A stretch of DNA of 64,000 nucleotides from Bagarius yarrelli (taxonomy: Eukaryota > Chordata > Actinopteri > Siluriformes > Sisoridae). Shown piece by piece: positions 35,521 through 48,765 of this stretch. Each line of letters begins with the position of its first letter. Positions within the stretch are counted from its first letter, which is position 1. The stretch covers positions 8,337,724 through 8,401,723 of the forward strand of contig VCAZ01000006.1 of the NCBI GenBank assembly GCA_005784505.1. Reading direction: 5' to 3'. Under the pieces are notes generated by a model. That model searched no databases. It was not told the DNA's origin and was given only the letters and a program-made list of their open reading frames with translations. The translations under genes and the position numbers were made by a program.

Positions 35521-36520
35521 CAGTCTCAAGCACAATACTAATTCTGTAGTGGAAAGTGAATCTATTATGGGAGATTCTAGGTCAATGCTGTTGGTAATAT
35601 GGTTTTTTTGCTGCACTTGCTTAGTCTTCGTTTACACTCCCCCACTGGGGAGTTGTGCACCATGGCAACTCGCACACAAAATCAGAGAAACACTAACCAC
35701 TCATAGTATCTTGGGACCTCAAATAGAATGCAGGCGCAATAAGGAGTGATGATTGGCTGCTTTCCTGACAATTAAGATGCCTTCAACACAAGGGGGGGGG
35801 ATTTAATCATATTTTAAGTTTTTTTTTTTTTTAATTTAACGACCATAAAAAAAAAACTAAAGAAAATCTACATATTTTTCTTACCGCTTGTATAGAATGA
35901 GAAGACTACTTCAATACACATACTAATAATTTTCTTTATGTTTTATTTAAAATTTTCCAAGTATATAAACATTTACTCAGTCAAATTTATCCAGAAACTA
36001 TTTGGGTGTCACACAGCACAGTGGCTGCAGATGGCGAATTATCTGATTTATTTTATTCACACTAGTGAATATAAATACAGGTAAAAAAAAAAAGGAGAAA
36101 TAAAACTGACCCAGAATAACATTGAAATTCTGCAAAAAATGTTCTATGAAGCAGTAAGACCATAAATTTTGGTAGGACAGAAAAAGACCATATTCTTAAA
36201 GTAAATCAAATGGAGGGTAAGACTTTTGGCGTATGATATAAGCTCCTATCTAGTGATTTTAAAGTAACCCTGTAATAGGTTTTTAAAGCATTCACAACAT
36301 TAATGTAATAGACTTTTAGAGTTTAATCTGCAAAAATACATTCATAGTTTCCAGAGTTTTTCATTGCAATACACATTTTGTTACTTTAATAAGATGAAAA
36401 TTAAGTGTTAGAAAATAGAAGCAAGAAAGTGTAAGGTAAAAGATATACTTGTATGTGTCAGTACTTTGAGCTTGGTGTAGATATTCCCTAGATCATGTTT
36501 GTTTTTGCAATAGAAATCCT

Positions 36521-36830
36521 TCATTCATTTTCTATACTTGCTTCTTCCCTAATTCATGGTCAAGGCGATCTTATGGAGTCTATCCCAGCCGTCTCCGAAA
36601 GGATGAAAGGCAGAAGGGATACACCCTGGACAAGTCACCAGTCCACCACAGGGCCACACACACACACACTCACATGGGCAATTTGAATAATCAATCAACC
36701 TAACATACATATTTTTGGACTGTGGGAGGAAACCGGAGTACTCCACACAGAAAGGCCCCTGCCCGCAAATCGAACCCAGGACTTCTTGCTGTGAGGCAAC
36801 CATGCTAACCACTAAGCCACCATGCTGCCG
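36521..36830 (-). mobile_element. tRNA-headed dispersed repeat, family D
   Basis: Inverse of the copy at 20004: GAGTCTATCCCAGCCGTCTC, then ACTGTGGGAGGAAACCGGAG, ending AACCACTAAGCCACCATGCT GCC. Confidence 0.82.
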
Positions 36831-37792
36831 GTAATAGAAATTAGTACTATTTAAACATTGCTTATTATTTATTAAGTAACTGTTGTAAATAAGTTAGGAT
36901 CAACCTAGTTTTCAATTTAATGCAATTTACAATCGATCGACCTCTATTGTTGGACTGAAATGTTTTCAGGGTGAAAATAATAAACTGATTTTACTGGTTT
37001 ATATAAGTTTGTATTCTATCTTAAACGTGAAATACTGTAGTGATTATAGTATATATAGTATGTAGTGGTTCTGTACATTGTCGACGCACTTACTGCACTT
37101 TTTGTACAAATGAATTTAATTTTAAAATATCGGCTGTGAACGATTTGTAATTTATCCTAATCTGGCAATCCCAACACTAAATTTTCTGCAATGAGAGATG
37201 CTATTTGCTTGTAAATCCTTCCAGAATATTTAACACATCAAATTGCCGCATCATTAATTTAGCTTAATGTATTGAGCTGTTAAAAAGTCCATCCAGTCCA
37301 ATCAGTGAGACTAAAAACAGGAGCCTGGCCTAAACAGATTATACCTACACTTTTCCTGACAGTGAGTTTCCGGATTCAGGCTGATCAGCAGGCATGAGCT
37401 AAGCCAATTAGCAATAAGAGGAAGTGGCTCATGCTCTAATGGTGTCCTGTAGAGCAGCACTGGACAACGTTGGCTATAAAAAGATCAGGAGTCTATTCTG
37501 TCAAAAACAATGCACAGGAGATCATATTATTGCTCTCTGGAGAGATGGAATCCTGGAAATGCCCCATTTATGATCATTTTTTTACCTCATTTTTTTACCT
37601 CATGCACAGGTGTATAAATAACCAGCTGAAGAAAAGGGGGCTTCCACTTAAAGGATAAAGAAAAAAAGTGCTGAGAGCACTGATTTTCTAGCAGAGAACC
37701 ACTAGTTCTGTATTCCAATCCACTTTATTCCTTTTGGAATAAATATTAGAATTGTAAGATTATGTGCCACATAGTATCACTTCACGCTGTGG

Positions 37793-37978
37793 TAGGAGTG
37801 GGCAATCTCGGTCCTGAAGGGCCGGTGTCCCCTCCAACCTGCCTCAACACATTTACCTTTAACTTTAAGTATACCTAACAAAATCTTAATTAGTTGATTC
37901 AGGTGTGTTTGATTAGTGTTGGACTCTCTCTAAACGCTGCAGGACACCAGCCCTACAGGACTGAGGTTGCCCTTACTC
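37793..37978. mobile_element. Fold-back MITE
   Basis: The left end GGAGTGGGCAATCTCGGTCC TGAAGGGCCGGTGTCC is an imperfect inverse of the right end GGACACCAGCCCTACAGGAC TGAGGTTGCCC. The middle has ATTAGTTGATTCAGGTGTG. At about 186 bp it has no coding capacity. This type is common in teleosts and probably belongs to the hAT group (inference). Confidence 0.72.
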
Positions 37979-38449
37979 TATGGGGAGTCAGGCACTGATG
38001 TTCATCTAAGTTCTGCCACACTAACAATGGCACACCATATCTTTAAGAATCTCACTGCATACAACTCTGTTTAAGAGTTTATGTAGGATTAATTTATGGC
38101 TTTGGTCAGAGGTGTAGCAATGGGACAGACAAAGCAGGCCGTTGTAATAAATACATTGAAAATCATCATAAAATCTACACAATAATACTGGGAGTCCAGA
38201 CCGACCCGGCTCCCATTAAAGAAAGAAAGGAACAATTATGTGGCCTTCGCAGAAAAAAAGTTTGGGGACCACTTCTTCAACCTTTTGTGTTTAGCATGGG
38301 CAGCGTTAGCTGAGTTGTATGAGAGTAGCTCTAGAGATTTTTATACAGCTAAGCAATTAGCTAAAAACAGATCAATGTCCAAAGCTGCACAGATGGCATG
38401 GTGTTGCCATAAAGCTGAACATACATGACAGAATCAAAAATCTTTACAG

Positions 38450-38690
38450 GCTGTAGCATATCGTCTGCACCCCAGGTCTCTATGTCTGACCTCATTATTT
38501 TTCTTCAGCTCAAAAAAGACAAGTCACCACAGCCACACTACAAAAGCAAGTGGAAAGCCTTCCTGGAAGATTGGAGGTTATAATAACAGCAGAGGCAGGA
38601 CAAGCTATACTGACTATGGTTTTGTGAAATAAGCACGGATGTCTGTGAGGGTCAAGTGCCCACATTCTTTTGTAAATGTAGAGTTCTCTG
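38450..38690 (+). mobile_element. Partial Tc1-like MITE, copy 2 of the 8225 family
   Basis: It retains only the right half: CACCCCAGGTCTCTATGTCT GACCTCA, GTGGAAAGCCTTCCTGGAAG ATTGGAGGTTATAATAACAG, and a decayed end GTGCCCACATTCTTTTG. Confidence 0.65.
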
Positions 38691-39622
38691 AGATGTATTT
38701 AATTGCTTAAGTGGCCATCATGATCGATGGGATCTATCAGCAAATCTTGATGTTATCACCAATAGTTTTAGGCCCACTAAATCTGCCTATTCATTTACAG
38801 ACTCATTACTTTAGAGCATTTTGACTGGAAAAGCAGGAAATCATTTTTTAAACACTGTAATACTTAGTACAGTCTAGTTTAAAACCTTGCAAATGAGGTC
38901 AGAAATGTTTAAAACCATCTTCTCCGTGTTCCAAAATATTCCCAACATGCGTGCATGTACTGAATTAAACGTATCCATACGCCTGATTAAAGCAGGCAAT
39001 TTGTACATCTGCAATTTTCTCCCCATCACTGTTGGTAAGAAAGAACTCTTATATCAGTTAACACAACACTTCATTGGCGCTAAAGTAAGCTCGAATCGTA
39101 CTGTAGCTGTCTTTGAGCAGTGACAGCAGCCAAAGAAAACAAGTGGAAAAAAAGGCTTAAAGCTGAAACTTCTGAGAGTTTTTTTTAGAGTGCAGAGTGT
39201 GCTGATATATTTTCCATCCATTAGCTGAGTGTGGGGCCTGACACAGGCACACACACACATATGGATGTACACAAATGTATTTATAGACATTCAACACGCA
39301 CACACATACACACAAATGAGTACAGTTGCACACATACACATTAGTCACTTGTGTTCCAGTTTTCACATCTGCATTTAATTAACTGATGGTGTTATAATAA
39401 CAATTATTGTGATCTCACTTGATCCCCTGTTCCATTAGTAAAAGCGGTCCTGATTCCACATAAACTGTATAATCCTGTAAAAAAACACCACCACTTACTG
39501 TATCAATCAGTCACAACATCCTGAGTAGAGCTGTGCAAAAATATCGACACAGCTAACCATCGTGTTTTATTCATGATAGTGTGTCTATGTTCCAACCTCT
39601 AGTATTGACACATATTCAAAGT

Positions 39623-39768
39623 TCATTGGGACCTTTATCCAGAGCCACTTACAACTGAACAATTAGGGGGTTAGAGCTTTGCTCAGGGGTCCAACAGTGG
39701 CAACTTGGTGGTATTGGGAATTAAATCTTTATATTAACGCGAATACTTAATACTTAAACCTTCAGTGC
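39623..39768 (-). mobile_element. SINE family A copy
   Basis: Inverse tail ATTGGGACCTTTATCCAGAG CCACTTACA, then AGGGGTCCAACAGTGGCAAC TTGGTGG. The head is decayed. Confidence 0.7.
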
Positions 39769-40051
39769 GTTCCTTTGAGTTCAATGAGTTCCTTTTCCAA
39801 GCCCATACGGCACACGGCTATTGTCTCAGAAGCAAGCATGGCAGAATAAAAAGGGTGCCTCCAGCTTTGTATTGTGTTGCAATGTGTAATGCATTGCAGT
39901 ATATTGTGATATGTATGGTATCGTGAGGCCGTTGGCAATACCCAGCCCTAATAAGCATGCAGCAGTAATTCGATATCGCAGGGTATTATGTCAGTTTTAA
40001 TGATCTATCGGCACAAACTTCAACTGACTACAGTATTCTGAATAATACACA

Positions 40052-40110
40052 TCATTTTACTTACCTGCAGGTTGAAGCAGCATGACCAGGAGCCAAAAAA
40101 GGAAACATGA
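40052..40110 (-). promoter_or_regulatory. kcnq5: Candidate recursive splice site in intron 1
   Basis: On the gene strand, TTTTCTCTTTCATGTTTCCT TTTTTGG leads, about 30 nt on, to CTTCAACCTGCAG|GTAAGTAAAA. This places a 3' splice site and a perfect 5' splice site back to back, with the junction between 40065 and 40064. That layout is the signature of a recursive splice site in a long vertebrate intron. No exon-like sequence is attached. Function is inference. Confidence 0.4.
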
Positions 40111-43054
40111 AAGAGAAAATAACCATTATTCAGTTTATTTGTCTTGATTTCTCACACACAGATATTGCTTTTTGACAGGAGTGACTCAAAAACTCTCCAT
40201 TCCTGAAAAAACTCACAAGAATTCTTTATTTTTTCACTCATAACACATCACACCAGGTTTCACTTCAACACAAAGACTAACCCTGGAAAACGAATGCTTA
40301 AACTGTGCACAGATTTTCAGATGCTCTTTACATTGTACTTTAGCCTGTAATGAGTATGAGGCTCACACTCGCGTTTACCTTAAAGACAGACCGTCTTTAT
40401 CTTCTGTGTTATTTATTGTTACTCAGCCACACAAGTTGTTTTTTTGTTATGATGGCATTTTAGTAAAGTTACTTGGGGTTACAAATTTTATGTTATTTTA
40501 ATATATTTAAGCATTTCTATACTTTTTGTATTCAGCAAATAAGGAAAACAATCTGATATTTTTTACTGTTACCAGCCATAACTATAACTTTTGTGCACTT
40601 TTAGTATGTTTTCACGGCTTTTTGAAAATATATTCTTGTTAAAAGTAGCACATATAGTTTATTCTGTGGTGAAATTTAGTAATGAATTAATAGAATGTGC
40701 TAATCTGCATTTATATCCGAAAGGTGTACCCGACTAATGCGTGTGTGAAAAACAAACATTAAAACTTTAATCAAGATTCTGTAAAAAAAACAAAAAACAA
40801 AAAAAACATTGCTTTTTATAAAGAAATACATTCAGAGTTGGTGACTTAATTACAGAAAATAATGACGATATTTACACAGGAAAAGTTGTTGAAGATAAAT
40901 CAGTTTTCTGGATTCTGCATTAAGATTAAGAATCACACTTCTTAGGTAAGATTTTTTTCAACAGTGTCTAGACAACAGCATCAAACAGAAGCACTTGAGG
41001 AATTATGTTTTGAGCCAAGGGAAGCAGCAGTCAAATGATGAGCTTTTATGTATACACAGAACTGAGAGAGCTCAGGTTTGTTTGACTGTATGAAGGCTGG
41101 GGGCTGTTGTGGGCCTGAGAAACTACGTAATGGAATATCTGCAGTTTTGTGTCTGGCTAGTGCAGCGCTGTCCCATCTATCCTCAGACAAGGGTCTGGAC
41201 GTCTGGACACAATCACTCCTGCTTAAATCTTTTCTTTTTCACCCTGATGTCGAAGCTAAGACGACGCACAGTCTAAGGCAGAGTATATGTATACTTGGGG
41301 GGCAAGTGTAAATATAATAGCTGACGCTCATTGCGTTCTAATTTCAGGAGTAAAACTCAATTAAAAACACCAGGAAAATCCTTAAAGATAAGAAAGAGAG
41401 AGAGAGGGAGAGAGAGAGGGTGCAAGCTGCTGCTGCTGCTACTGCGTAATCCACCACAATAAAAAAGAAACTGAAGAGGCGGTCATCAACTGCAAAAAGA
41501 CAATCAAGACATGTGGGCATGTGTGGGAAAAATAATCAATAGGACAGAGACAGGGTGTGCTGAAGAATGCACATCGAAGCTGCCGACAAGAAGATTTTAA
41601 TGTCCTTGTGTCTTATGGCAGTTTAAAAAAAAGACCGGCTCAACAAAGTGGCATAACTATAAAGGTTCATTACAAATGTCAGTTTATAGACAGATATCAC
41701 TATGGAATTTCCGCACACTGTTGGCATTTAATATGCTAAAACACTGTTTAACAATCAGCTGCTTTTTGTTTCTCAAAGACAGAGTGTGAGAGAATAAGAT
41801 ACTATTACATAGTATTGTGTAGTATTGTGAAACCTGGCCATTACACCAACTGGGATCAGATTTTAAATATAATTTGATCGTATTAAAGTATTAATCATTA
41901 CATTGGACGTCTCCCTTCCTATCTCTAGCAGCTTCCCTTTCTTTAGTCAGACTTATTACAAGTTTAAAATCATTTTTGAGGAAATTTTGGCCTATTCATC
42001 CAAAAAAGCTTCAGTAGGTCAGGCATGTTGAAAGAGCAAGTCTAAAAGAGAATTTTCATTCCATTGAAAGAAAACAGAGTTTGGGTCAGGATTTTAAGCA
42101 GACATGTCATAAACAAGCTTTATGCACTGGGGCACAATAATGATTGATATTCTAAAGCATTAACATTTCCCTTTACAAAAGAAGTAGATATAGCGCTGAA
42201 AAACAACTCCATACAACTATCACTCCTTCACTTATCTTTACAGTTGCACAATGCAGTCGGACAGGTAACCTTTTCCTGGCAACCACCGAACTCAGATTCT
42301 CCTTTCAGACCGTCAAAAAGAGCAGCGTGATTTGTCACTTTACATAACGTTTTCACTGCTCCGGAGTGCAGTGGTGACGCGCTTTACAGAACTACATCCT
42401 ACTCTTTAAATAATCCATGAGCATTAGCCGTTGGTAACCGGTTATACTGCTGCTTTATCTTAATTTTACCATTTGCAGTTGAACATTTATGAAAATGAAA
42501 ATTTATTAGGGATGAAATTTTAGGAACTGACTGAATGCGAAGGTGACATCCTATTACTATGTTTTCATGTTTATAAATGCAGACTGCATGAGTTGATTTT
42601 TTGCACCTGTCTGATTTAAACAACTGAATTCGATAACTAAAATTCTTTTGTCTATATAGTGTAGTTTGTATGCAGTCTTTAACACATTTTAGCCACTTCG
42701 TTTTGTGTCATAGGACACATATACACTTACTAAACTACTAGCCCAAATTAAAATAGACAAAAAAATAGACAAAATGCAAATAGTGTCATTTATTACCCAG
42801 ATAGACTGGGTAACAGTAAACAAATAAACAGACTGTAAACGAGTAACGAACCATTTGCAATTCTGAGTCGGTGCTTATTAGGTAAAGAAATGACAAAAAT
42901 ATGTAAATAACATACAATTAGCTCTAAGAAAATTAGTGTCACTGCTTTTAAATTGACATGAATATCTTTATTCCAGGTGCAATTACTGTGTTCACACCTG
43001 CGCAAACAAAAACACTGACAGATGCTTGGTTTAATTCAGACCTTAAATGTTGCA

Positions 43055-43226
43055 TAGTGCACAGTGGTTAAGGTGTTGGATTGCTAATTGAAAGACCAGA
43101 AGTTAGATTCCCATCACCCCCAAGTTGCCACTGTTGGGCTCTTGAGCAAGGCCTACAACCCCCAGTTGCTCAGTTGTATAAAAGAGTTAATGTAAGTTGC
43201 GTCTTCCAAATGCTGTAGATGTATAA
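43055..43226 (+). mobile_element. SINE family A, near full length
   Basis: The head GTGCACAGTGGTTAAGGTGT, then GCCACTGTTGGGCTCTTGAG CAAGGCC, and the tail AATGTAAGTTGCGTCTTCCA AATGCTGTAGATGTA are present. Confidence 0.78.
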
Positions 43227-43736
43227 AATATTATTTTCACAGTTTTGAAAGATATTACAATAACTCTGTAATAACTCTGACTGAGCAGAATCACGCCAAA
43301 CATGAAGAAAGCTGAAAGTCAGATAATCACAATCACAGAGCTGTTCTGTAATCGAGACTTACAATGTGATGCTAAACAATCAGACAGTTAAGTTAATAAT
43401 TATTTACTGCATTAGTCTATAGGCCACAACTGTAGTTGCTGTACTGATCTCAAATGTAGTACTTTTCTACATTTTCTTTGGTAGTATTTATTAGTATTGT
43501 TCTGTGCTTACGTCATTGTTTTTATTAGGCTTTGCGCACTGCTAGTGCTAAGTGTACGTATAACAGCGCAATTGCCAGACTAAACTAATATCAAGTACAT
43601 AAAATTAACGTCAAAGGAAGCCACAGTCACATTATAAAACATCAGCCATTTCAGCCGTTTGTGTCTTCACGCCACTGTCTGTTCTGATAGATTTTAGAAT
43701 TTTGGGTTACTCATTGAATCATACTACATAACCAAA

Positions 43737-43908
43737 CCTGATAAATTCATGAATCATTGTAAGATGTGGGTAATAGTGGCCTGATAAATTCATGAATCAT
43801 TGTAAGATGTGGGTAATAGTGGCCTGATAAATTCATGAATCATTGTAAGATGTGGGTAATAGTGGCCTGATAAATTCATGAATCATTGTAAGATGTGGGT
43901 AATAGTGG
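43737..43908. repeat. Minisatellite, four 43-bp units
   Basis: The unit begins CCTGATAAATTCATGAATCA and ends GTGGGTAATAGTGG. Four copies read as identical by eye, spanning exactly 172 bp. Confidence 0.95.
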
Positions 43909-44502
43909 CATTAGGACCAAATATAAGCACTGATTTACTCTGCATCTCAGCTCTGAGTAAATTAAGTTTCTTTCCACTGCACAGTCTGTAATATAGAAGA
44001 CTTCAAGTGCTACACAACGAGTTTAGGTGAGAAGTGAAAAAATGCTAACAGTAGGTACTACAGTAGTGTTTCTTTAGTATCACCTTTAGCAGGTTTACAC
44101 TTGTATTTGAATGTATTTGCATTATTGGCCATAAATTAGGCACACGTTATATTAAACATGCATACAATTAGGTTAGGCACCAGAAGTCATTTATGTCTTG
44201 TGACATTCCAATGAGAGGCATGATGTGTTTTAATCTTATTAAGCGTCTTATAACCATACAAACACAATAAGTAAACTAATTCTGACTGTCATAAATGTTT
44301 TGCAAATGCAAATGCTTTTATTGCTTACTCCAGTGTCAAGCTCAACGTCTCTCTGGACCGCATCAGCAATTTCGTAAGACCCTAAGGGGCCTTAAATTAT
44401 GCTTATTAATTTTTAAATGCCATGTGATATATGCCATCAATCAATAACCCAGACTCTAAAAGTAAAAGGATGCCTCTAGGAAAATGAAGGGCTGAAGGAA
44501 AC

Positions 44503-44952
44503 CAGTGGCGTGCAGTCAGGGCCAGCAAAGCCTTCTCGGATCTAAAAAAATATCAGAAGCTTACCTACATTTACAAATATGCATTTTATTATGTAATATA
44601 ATATCTAATAAATATTTAAATATATTAGATAAATACTGATGTAGTGTAGAGGTTAAGAGTTGTGTTACAGGGCTTATTGCTTTAATAAAAAGTGTTTTTA
44701 CAGTAATACTTGGTTAAGAGTTGTGTTACAGGGCTTATTGCTTTAATAAAAAGTGTTTTTTTTGTTTTTTTTTGCGTATCCTCAATACGCAAAATGTTTC
44801 TCTCTTTTTAATGCCATGCCGTGTTATAATGCGTTTTTGTATAGTATTGATGGTTTCTATAATCACAACATGATAGTGGTGGTATTAAGAGGTGTATCAG
44901 TCTGGTAAATCCCCACTGAAGGCCCAGGTACCAAATGCAGCACCCGCCACTG
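44503..44952. mobile_element. hAT-like non-autonomous element with target duplication
   Basis: The left end CAGTGGCGTGCAG and right end CACCCGCCACTG are inverses over CAGTGGCG. The flanks AAGGAAAC (44495-44502) and AATGAAAC (44953-44960) agree at 7 of 8 bases, the hAT target-duplication length. Inside is a 61-bp-period direct duplication (44651-44768). No transposase frame is present. Related ends are near 50015 and 55670. Confidence 0.7.
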
Positions 44953-45733
44953 AATGAAACAATGTCTGTCTGCACAATTACTGTATGTGACAACATTTTA
45001 TTAGACTATTTTTTGCTTAATTTAGCAGTCACCCTTTTTTTCTTAAAGAAGTGTTTTGTAATCTCTATCAAAAACATGCTTATGGTAATTTTCTAGCCAG
45101 GGGCAGACTACCATCAGCATAAATGCCCTGATAGATGATAGATAATAGATGCTAAATAAACAAAGTGCTATGTAAACTAATCTGTCTTTATTTTAAGTCA
45201 GCAAATGACTCAGCATTTCAGCTAAATTGATACCATTATTTGGAAATGACTTGCAATGAAAAATTCTGCAAAGAAATGCTGTAAAGCCGGTATTGTTTTA
45301 CAATATCTATTTCGATTGTCTGTATTTATGAATTAACAAAATCAATATTTAGTCTAATTAACCTTTGGCTTTAATTCTTACTCTTAAGTTCTCACACAGC
45401 ATTTGGGAACTACTAAGTTACTGCAGTTAACTATATTTGATTAGTCTAAACGTCACTTGCTTAAATATTTCACTTTTTGCTCAACCAATCAGCAGTTTTA
45501 GCAAATCAGTAGCACCCAGACACCCAAACGAGGTTAGTGCAGAATACAATTGGTGGTGCACAAGTAAATGCAGCTTAGAGCCAATAGTATGTGCACACCT
45601 ATACATTACACCTATATTAGATTTGTTGGCCATATCATTCAGACACATTTTGTGCACAATCATGCTAGAACATAAAGGTGGATTTCCAAAACGGAATCTT
45701 TGTTTGCTGTATGCTGTTGCATTAAGATAGAAC

Positions 45734-45965
45734 TTAACTGGAGGTATAGGGATGTGACCAAGCCCTTAAAAAAATCTCTCCTTCAAAAAACTTAACAGAA
45801 GGTACGGTAGATTTTGGTAGGCATTCTCCTGGCTTTTGCAAAACCCTTATTTGCCCATTAGCCTGCCAGATAGTGAAGCGTGATTCATTGCTGCAGGAAA
45901 ATTTTTTCCACTCCAGCCGATGCTCGCCATTACGCGTAGTGAAGTTAAGCATGTGTCTAGTTGCT
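45734..45965 (-). pseudogene. Tc1/mariner transposase fragment
   Basis: A minus-strand frame carries LEWKKFSCSNESRFTIWQAN, then GQIRVLQKPGECLPKSTVPS VKF. This is the catalytic-core start of a Tc1 transposase, where (S)DESRF is usual and here reads NESRF, so the first catalytic Asp is lost. No amino- or carboxy-terminal part or inverted repeats were found nearby. Confidence 0.82.
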
Positions 45966-47847
45966 TGTTCATGGAAAAACCTATTTCACCAGGCCACTAA
46001 CACACAGTCCACACAGTTTGGAACTTTGTGATGAATGATGCAGTGTAGGATAAGCTATTTTTACACACTCTTCAATCGATTGACAGTCCCGCTCTATGAC
46101 TTGGTCTAGTGCAAATGTGGCATCCTATTATAGTGCCATAGTCTTTTCAGTATGACACATTCTATTGCCTGTTTTTGTCTATAGAACCTGCATGTCTATG
46201 TGCTATGCAACCGTTAAGTACACCTAAATACACCTGACCTTAATAACCATAATAATAAGTATTATTAGCACGCCCCCTCTACCACTGGTATGTAAAAATA
46301 AGTAGCAAAAATGTATCTGCCATATCATATAAACAGGCACTCTTACATAAGGGCTTTTCATGCCATTTTTAAACAAAGCTCTTGAATTCCTGATCGTCGT
46401 TGATAGAACATCAGCTCTGACATACATAAAGCCAGGATTAAGTAAAATTGAAAATGTACATAATTCTAATATTTTGCAATCACACACTTATGCATTCATT
46501 CAATGCTATTTTTGCAGAAACAGCTTAATTACTGTAATAAAATCTTAGCCTTAAACCGGGAGATAATTAAATTTGGCACTATTGTTAACCTTTCTGTAAG
46601 AATGCATTGATTTACCAATAATAGTAAGTCTGTTAAGGCTTTATCAAGCAGTTCCTTCAGATTTTCTGCCACAAAAAGATTTTTGCAATACAGCAGTTCC
46701 CCTGTAGTAAGCTGCATTATTGCGTTGTCTAGTCATCTGTGACTCTTTTCTAAAAAAGACCTAAAATCAAACATCTAATAAAATCTGCAATCGGTTTCCT
46801 GCTACTGCATGTGAACCTTTCTGGCAGTCTGCTTTATTAGTCCTGGGCCCAAAACCGGTGACCCTGCTGAGCCCCTGACCTTCCTGCACTTCAGCACCTC
46901 CCCCTTACTGGCCCACAAGGACTGCCTAGACCTTTCCACACCTGCTTCATCTGGAAAGGATTCTGCTACCCTGCTGCTATTCTGTTATGTGGCCCTGTGA
47001 CAGCCTTTGCTGTCCGGACACACGCATGCTTTAAAAGGCAGCGCAGACCTACAGCTCTTGTAAAGCAACTATTCCACTTTATGTTATGTGGAACACCAAG
47101 CCTGTGAGCTGCTGGTAAAACACCCATCAAAAAACTAAGCTAAGTAAATGGCCAGGGTGACGAGTGGGTCAGCCAGCTTTGGTCCAGCTGTGTGGAACTT
47201 GAGGCTATAGGGCAATAAGTACAACTGTGCTTCAAAGCACAAAAAACCACAGCATTATTTATCTGCTATTACAGCAACAATACGGCTACAATATGTCTGA
47301 ACGCTCGTTTATAGAAGTACATAAATACTTTAGTGCATGATTATAAAGACAGTGTCTAGGTTTCATCGAATACAGGCTACTTACAGTTAAAGTGTGTCTA
47401 CTTACAGTTTTATAGTCATCTCAAAAGGACAATTACTCAACTTTTATATTATGTTCTAACAGCACGCACATTATGCGTTTTGCTTTGACAGGTTTGCAAA
47501 AGTTCATGTAGAGAATATTGGTGTAGCGTGGGAAGGAAGAAAAACAGCACTTGGCTGAGCCAGACTGTGAGCACATAACGAAGGCGGAGTTCACTGCAGC
47601 TGTGGGACAGACCTGCAGGGTCCACGACAGAGACTGTACATCAAAGCTAGCCGAAGGAACAACACTTGGCTGGCTGGAGTAGGAGGAATGGCTGCGATAT
47701 TATACCCAGCGGTTCTCCCAGCAAGGCAGCGGCATAGTATTTTCAACACTTATAAATTCTTAATTGAACATTCCAGAAGCAACATCATACAAACATAACA
47801 GTAGCAAACACTGCTTTCACTGACACTTTCAGTCCTGGAGGAACATT

Positions 47848-47925
47848 GTCTCATTTACTGTGTACTGCGTCTGCTATATAAGGCTGAAATGACAATAAAA
47901 GCTTCTTGGCTTGTCTTGATTTTCA
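47848..47925 (+). mobile_element. 3' end of an L2-type LINE
   Basis: TGTACTGCGTCTGCTATATA AGGCTGAAATGACAATAAAA GCTTCTTGG matches the tail of the longer LINE at 62130-62975. Confidence 0.7.
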
Positions 47926-48376
47926 CCTCTATCATTTGCAATAAATAGATTAAAATGAAATCTTTAACAAAGTTGCAACCAGTTTATTTTATTCTAATTT
48001 CTGTCTCCTGTCCAATTGATATCTTCATAGTCTCCAGTTCATAGCCTTCTCTTTCTTTAAACTCAAAAAAACCCTGAGGTGGGACAAGATAAATAGTTTG
48101 AATTATGCTCTTTACTATGGCTATTTGTTTTGGTTGTTGCCATGTATTTGACTCATTAATGTTTTACACGTGGAGTGACAAAACGGAAATGGTGTCTTTG
48201 CTTATACAGACAGTCTCTCCATGCTACTTGTTACTAGGAACAATATTTCGTGGGAGTGTGTGAGAAAGGTTTTAGATCTCTGGAAATATGATGTACGAAA
48301 AGGAATATAACCCTTTTGGTAATTAGGAAACCTTAAAAATTTCAAACTGAGGTTAAGGTTTGGATTAGATATAGAC

Positions 48377-48765
48377 ATTATGGCCAAAAGTATGTGGACA
48401 CCAAGCCCTTGCATTTATCTTACATTTACATAATTGTGAAGAAGGTCTATGTATGCTGCAGTATTACAGTTCACCCTGACTTGACCTAAAAAAAGCAGAT
48501 TGACCTGCACAAAGCTTTGACTGCAACTCAACCATTAAGACCCACTGGAATGCGTATTGCCTCCCTGGTGTCTACCTACCCTGATCAGTCCCTGATCTCA
48601 ATATTTTTAAATATTGACACAAATCTTATCCATTCTCTAGAATATAAAGGAAATTCTTTTTAAAATTGGGGTTATTATAATTAAAAAATCATACTAAATC
48701 TAATTCGGGATGTTTAGAACTCAAGCATGTGAGTGTGATAGATTGGTGTCCACAATTTTATGGAT
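48377..48765. mobile_element. Tc1-like MITE (GGCCAAAAGTATGTGGACAC family), best copy
   Basis: The left end TATGGCCAAAAGTATGTGGA CACC and right end GGTGTCCACAATTTTATGGA are imperfect inverses. The inside retains CTATGTATGCTGCAGTATTA. A widespread teleost element as I remember it. Confidence 0.78.
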
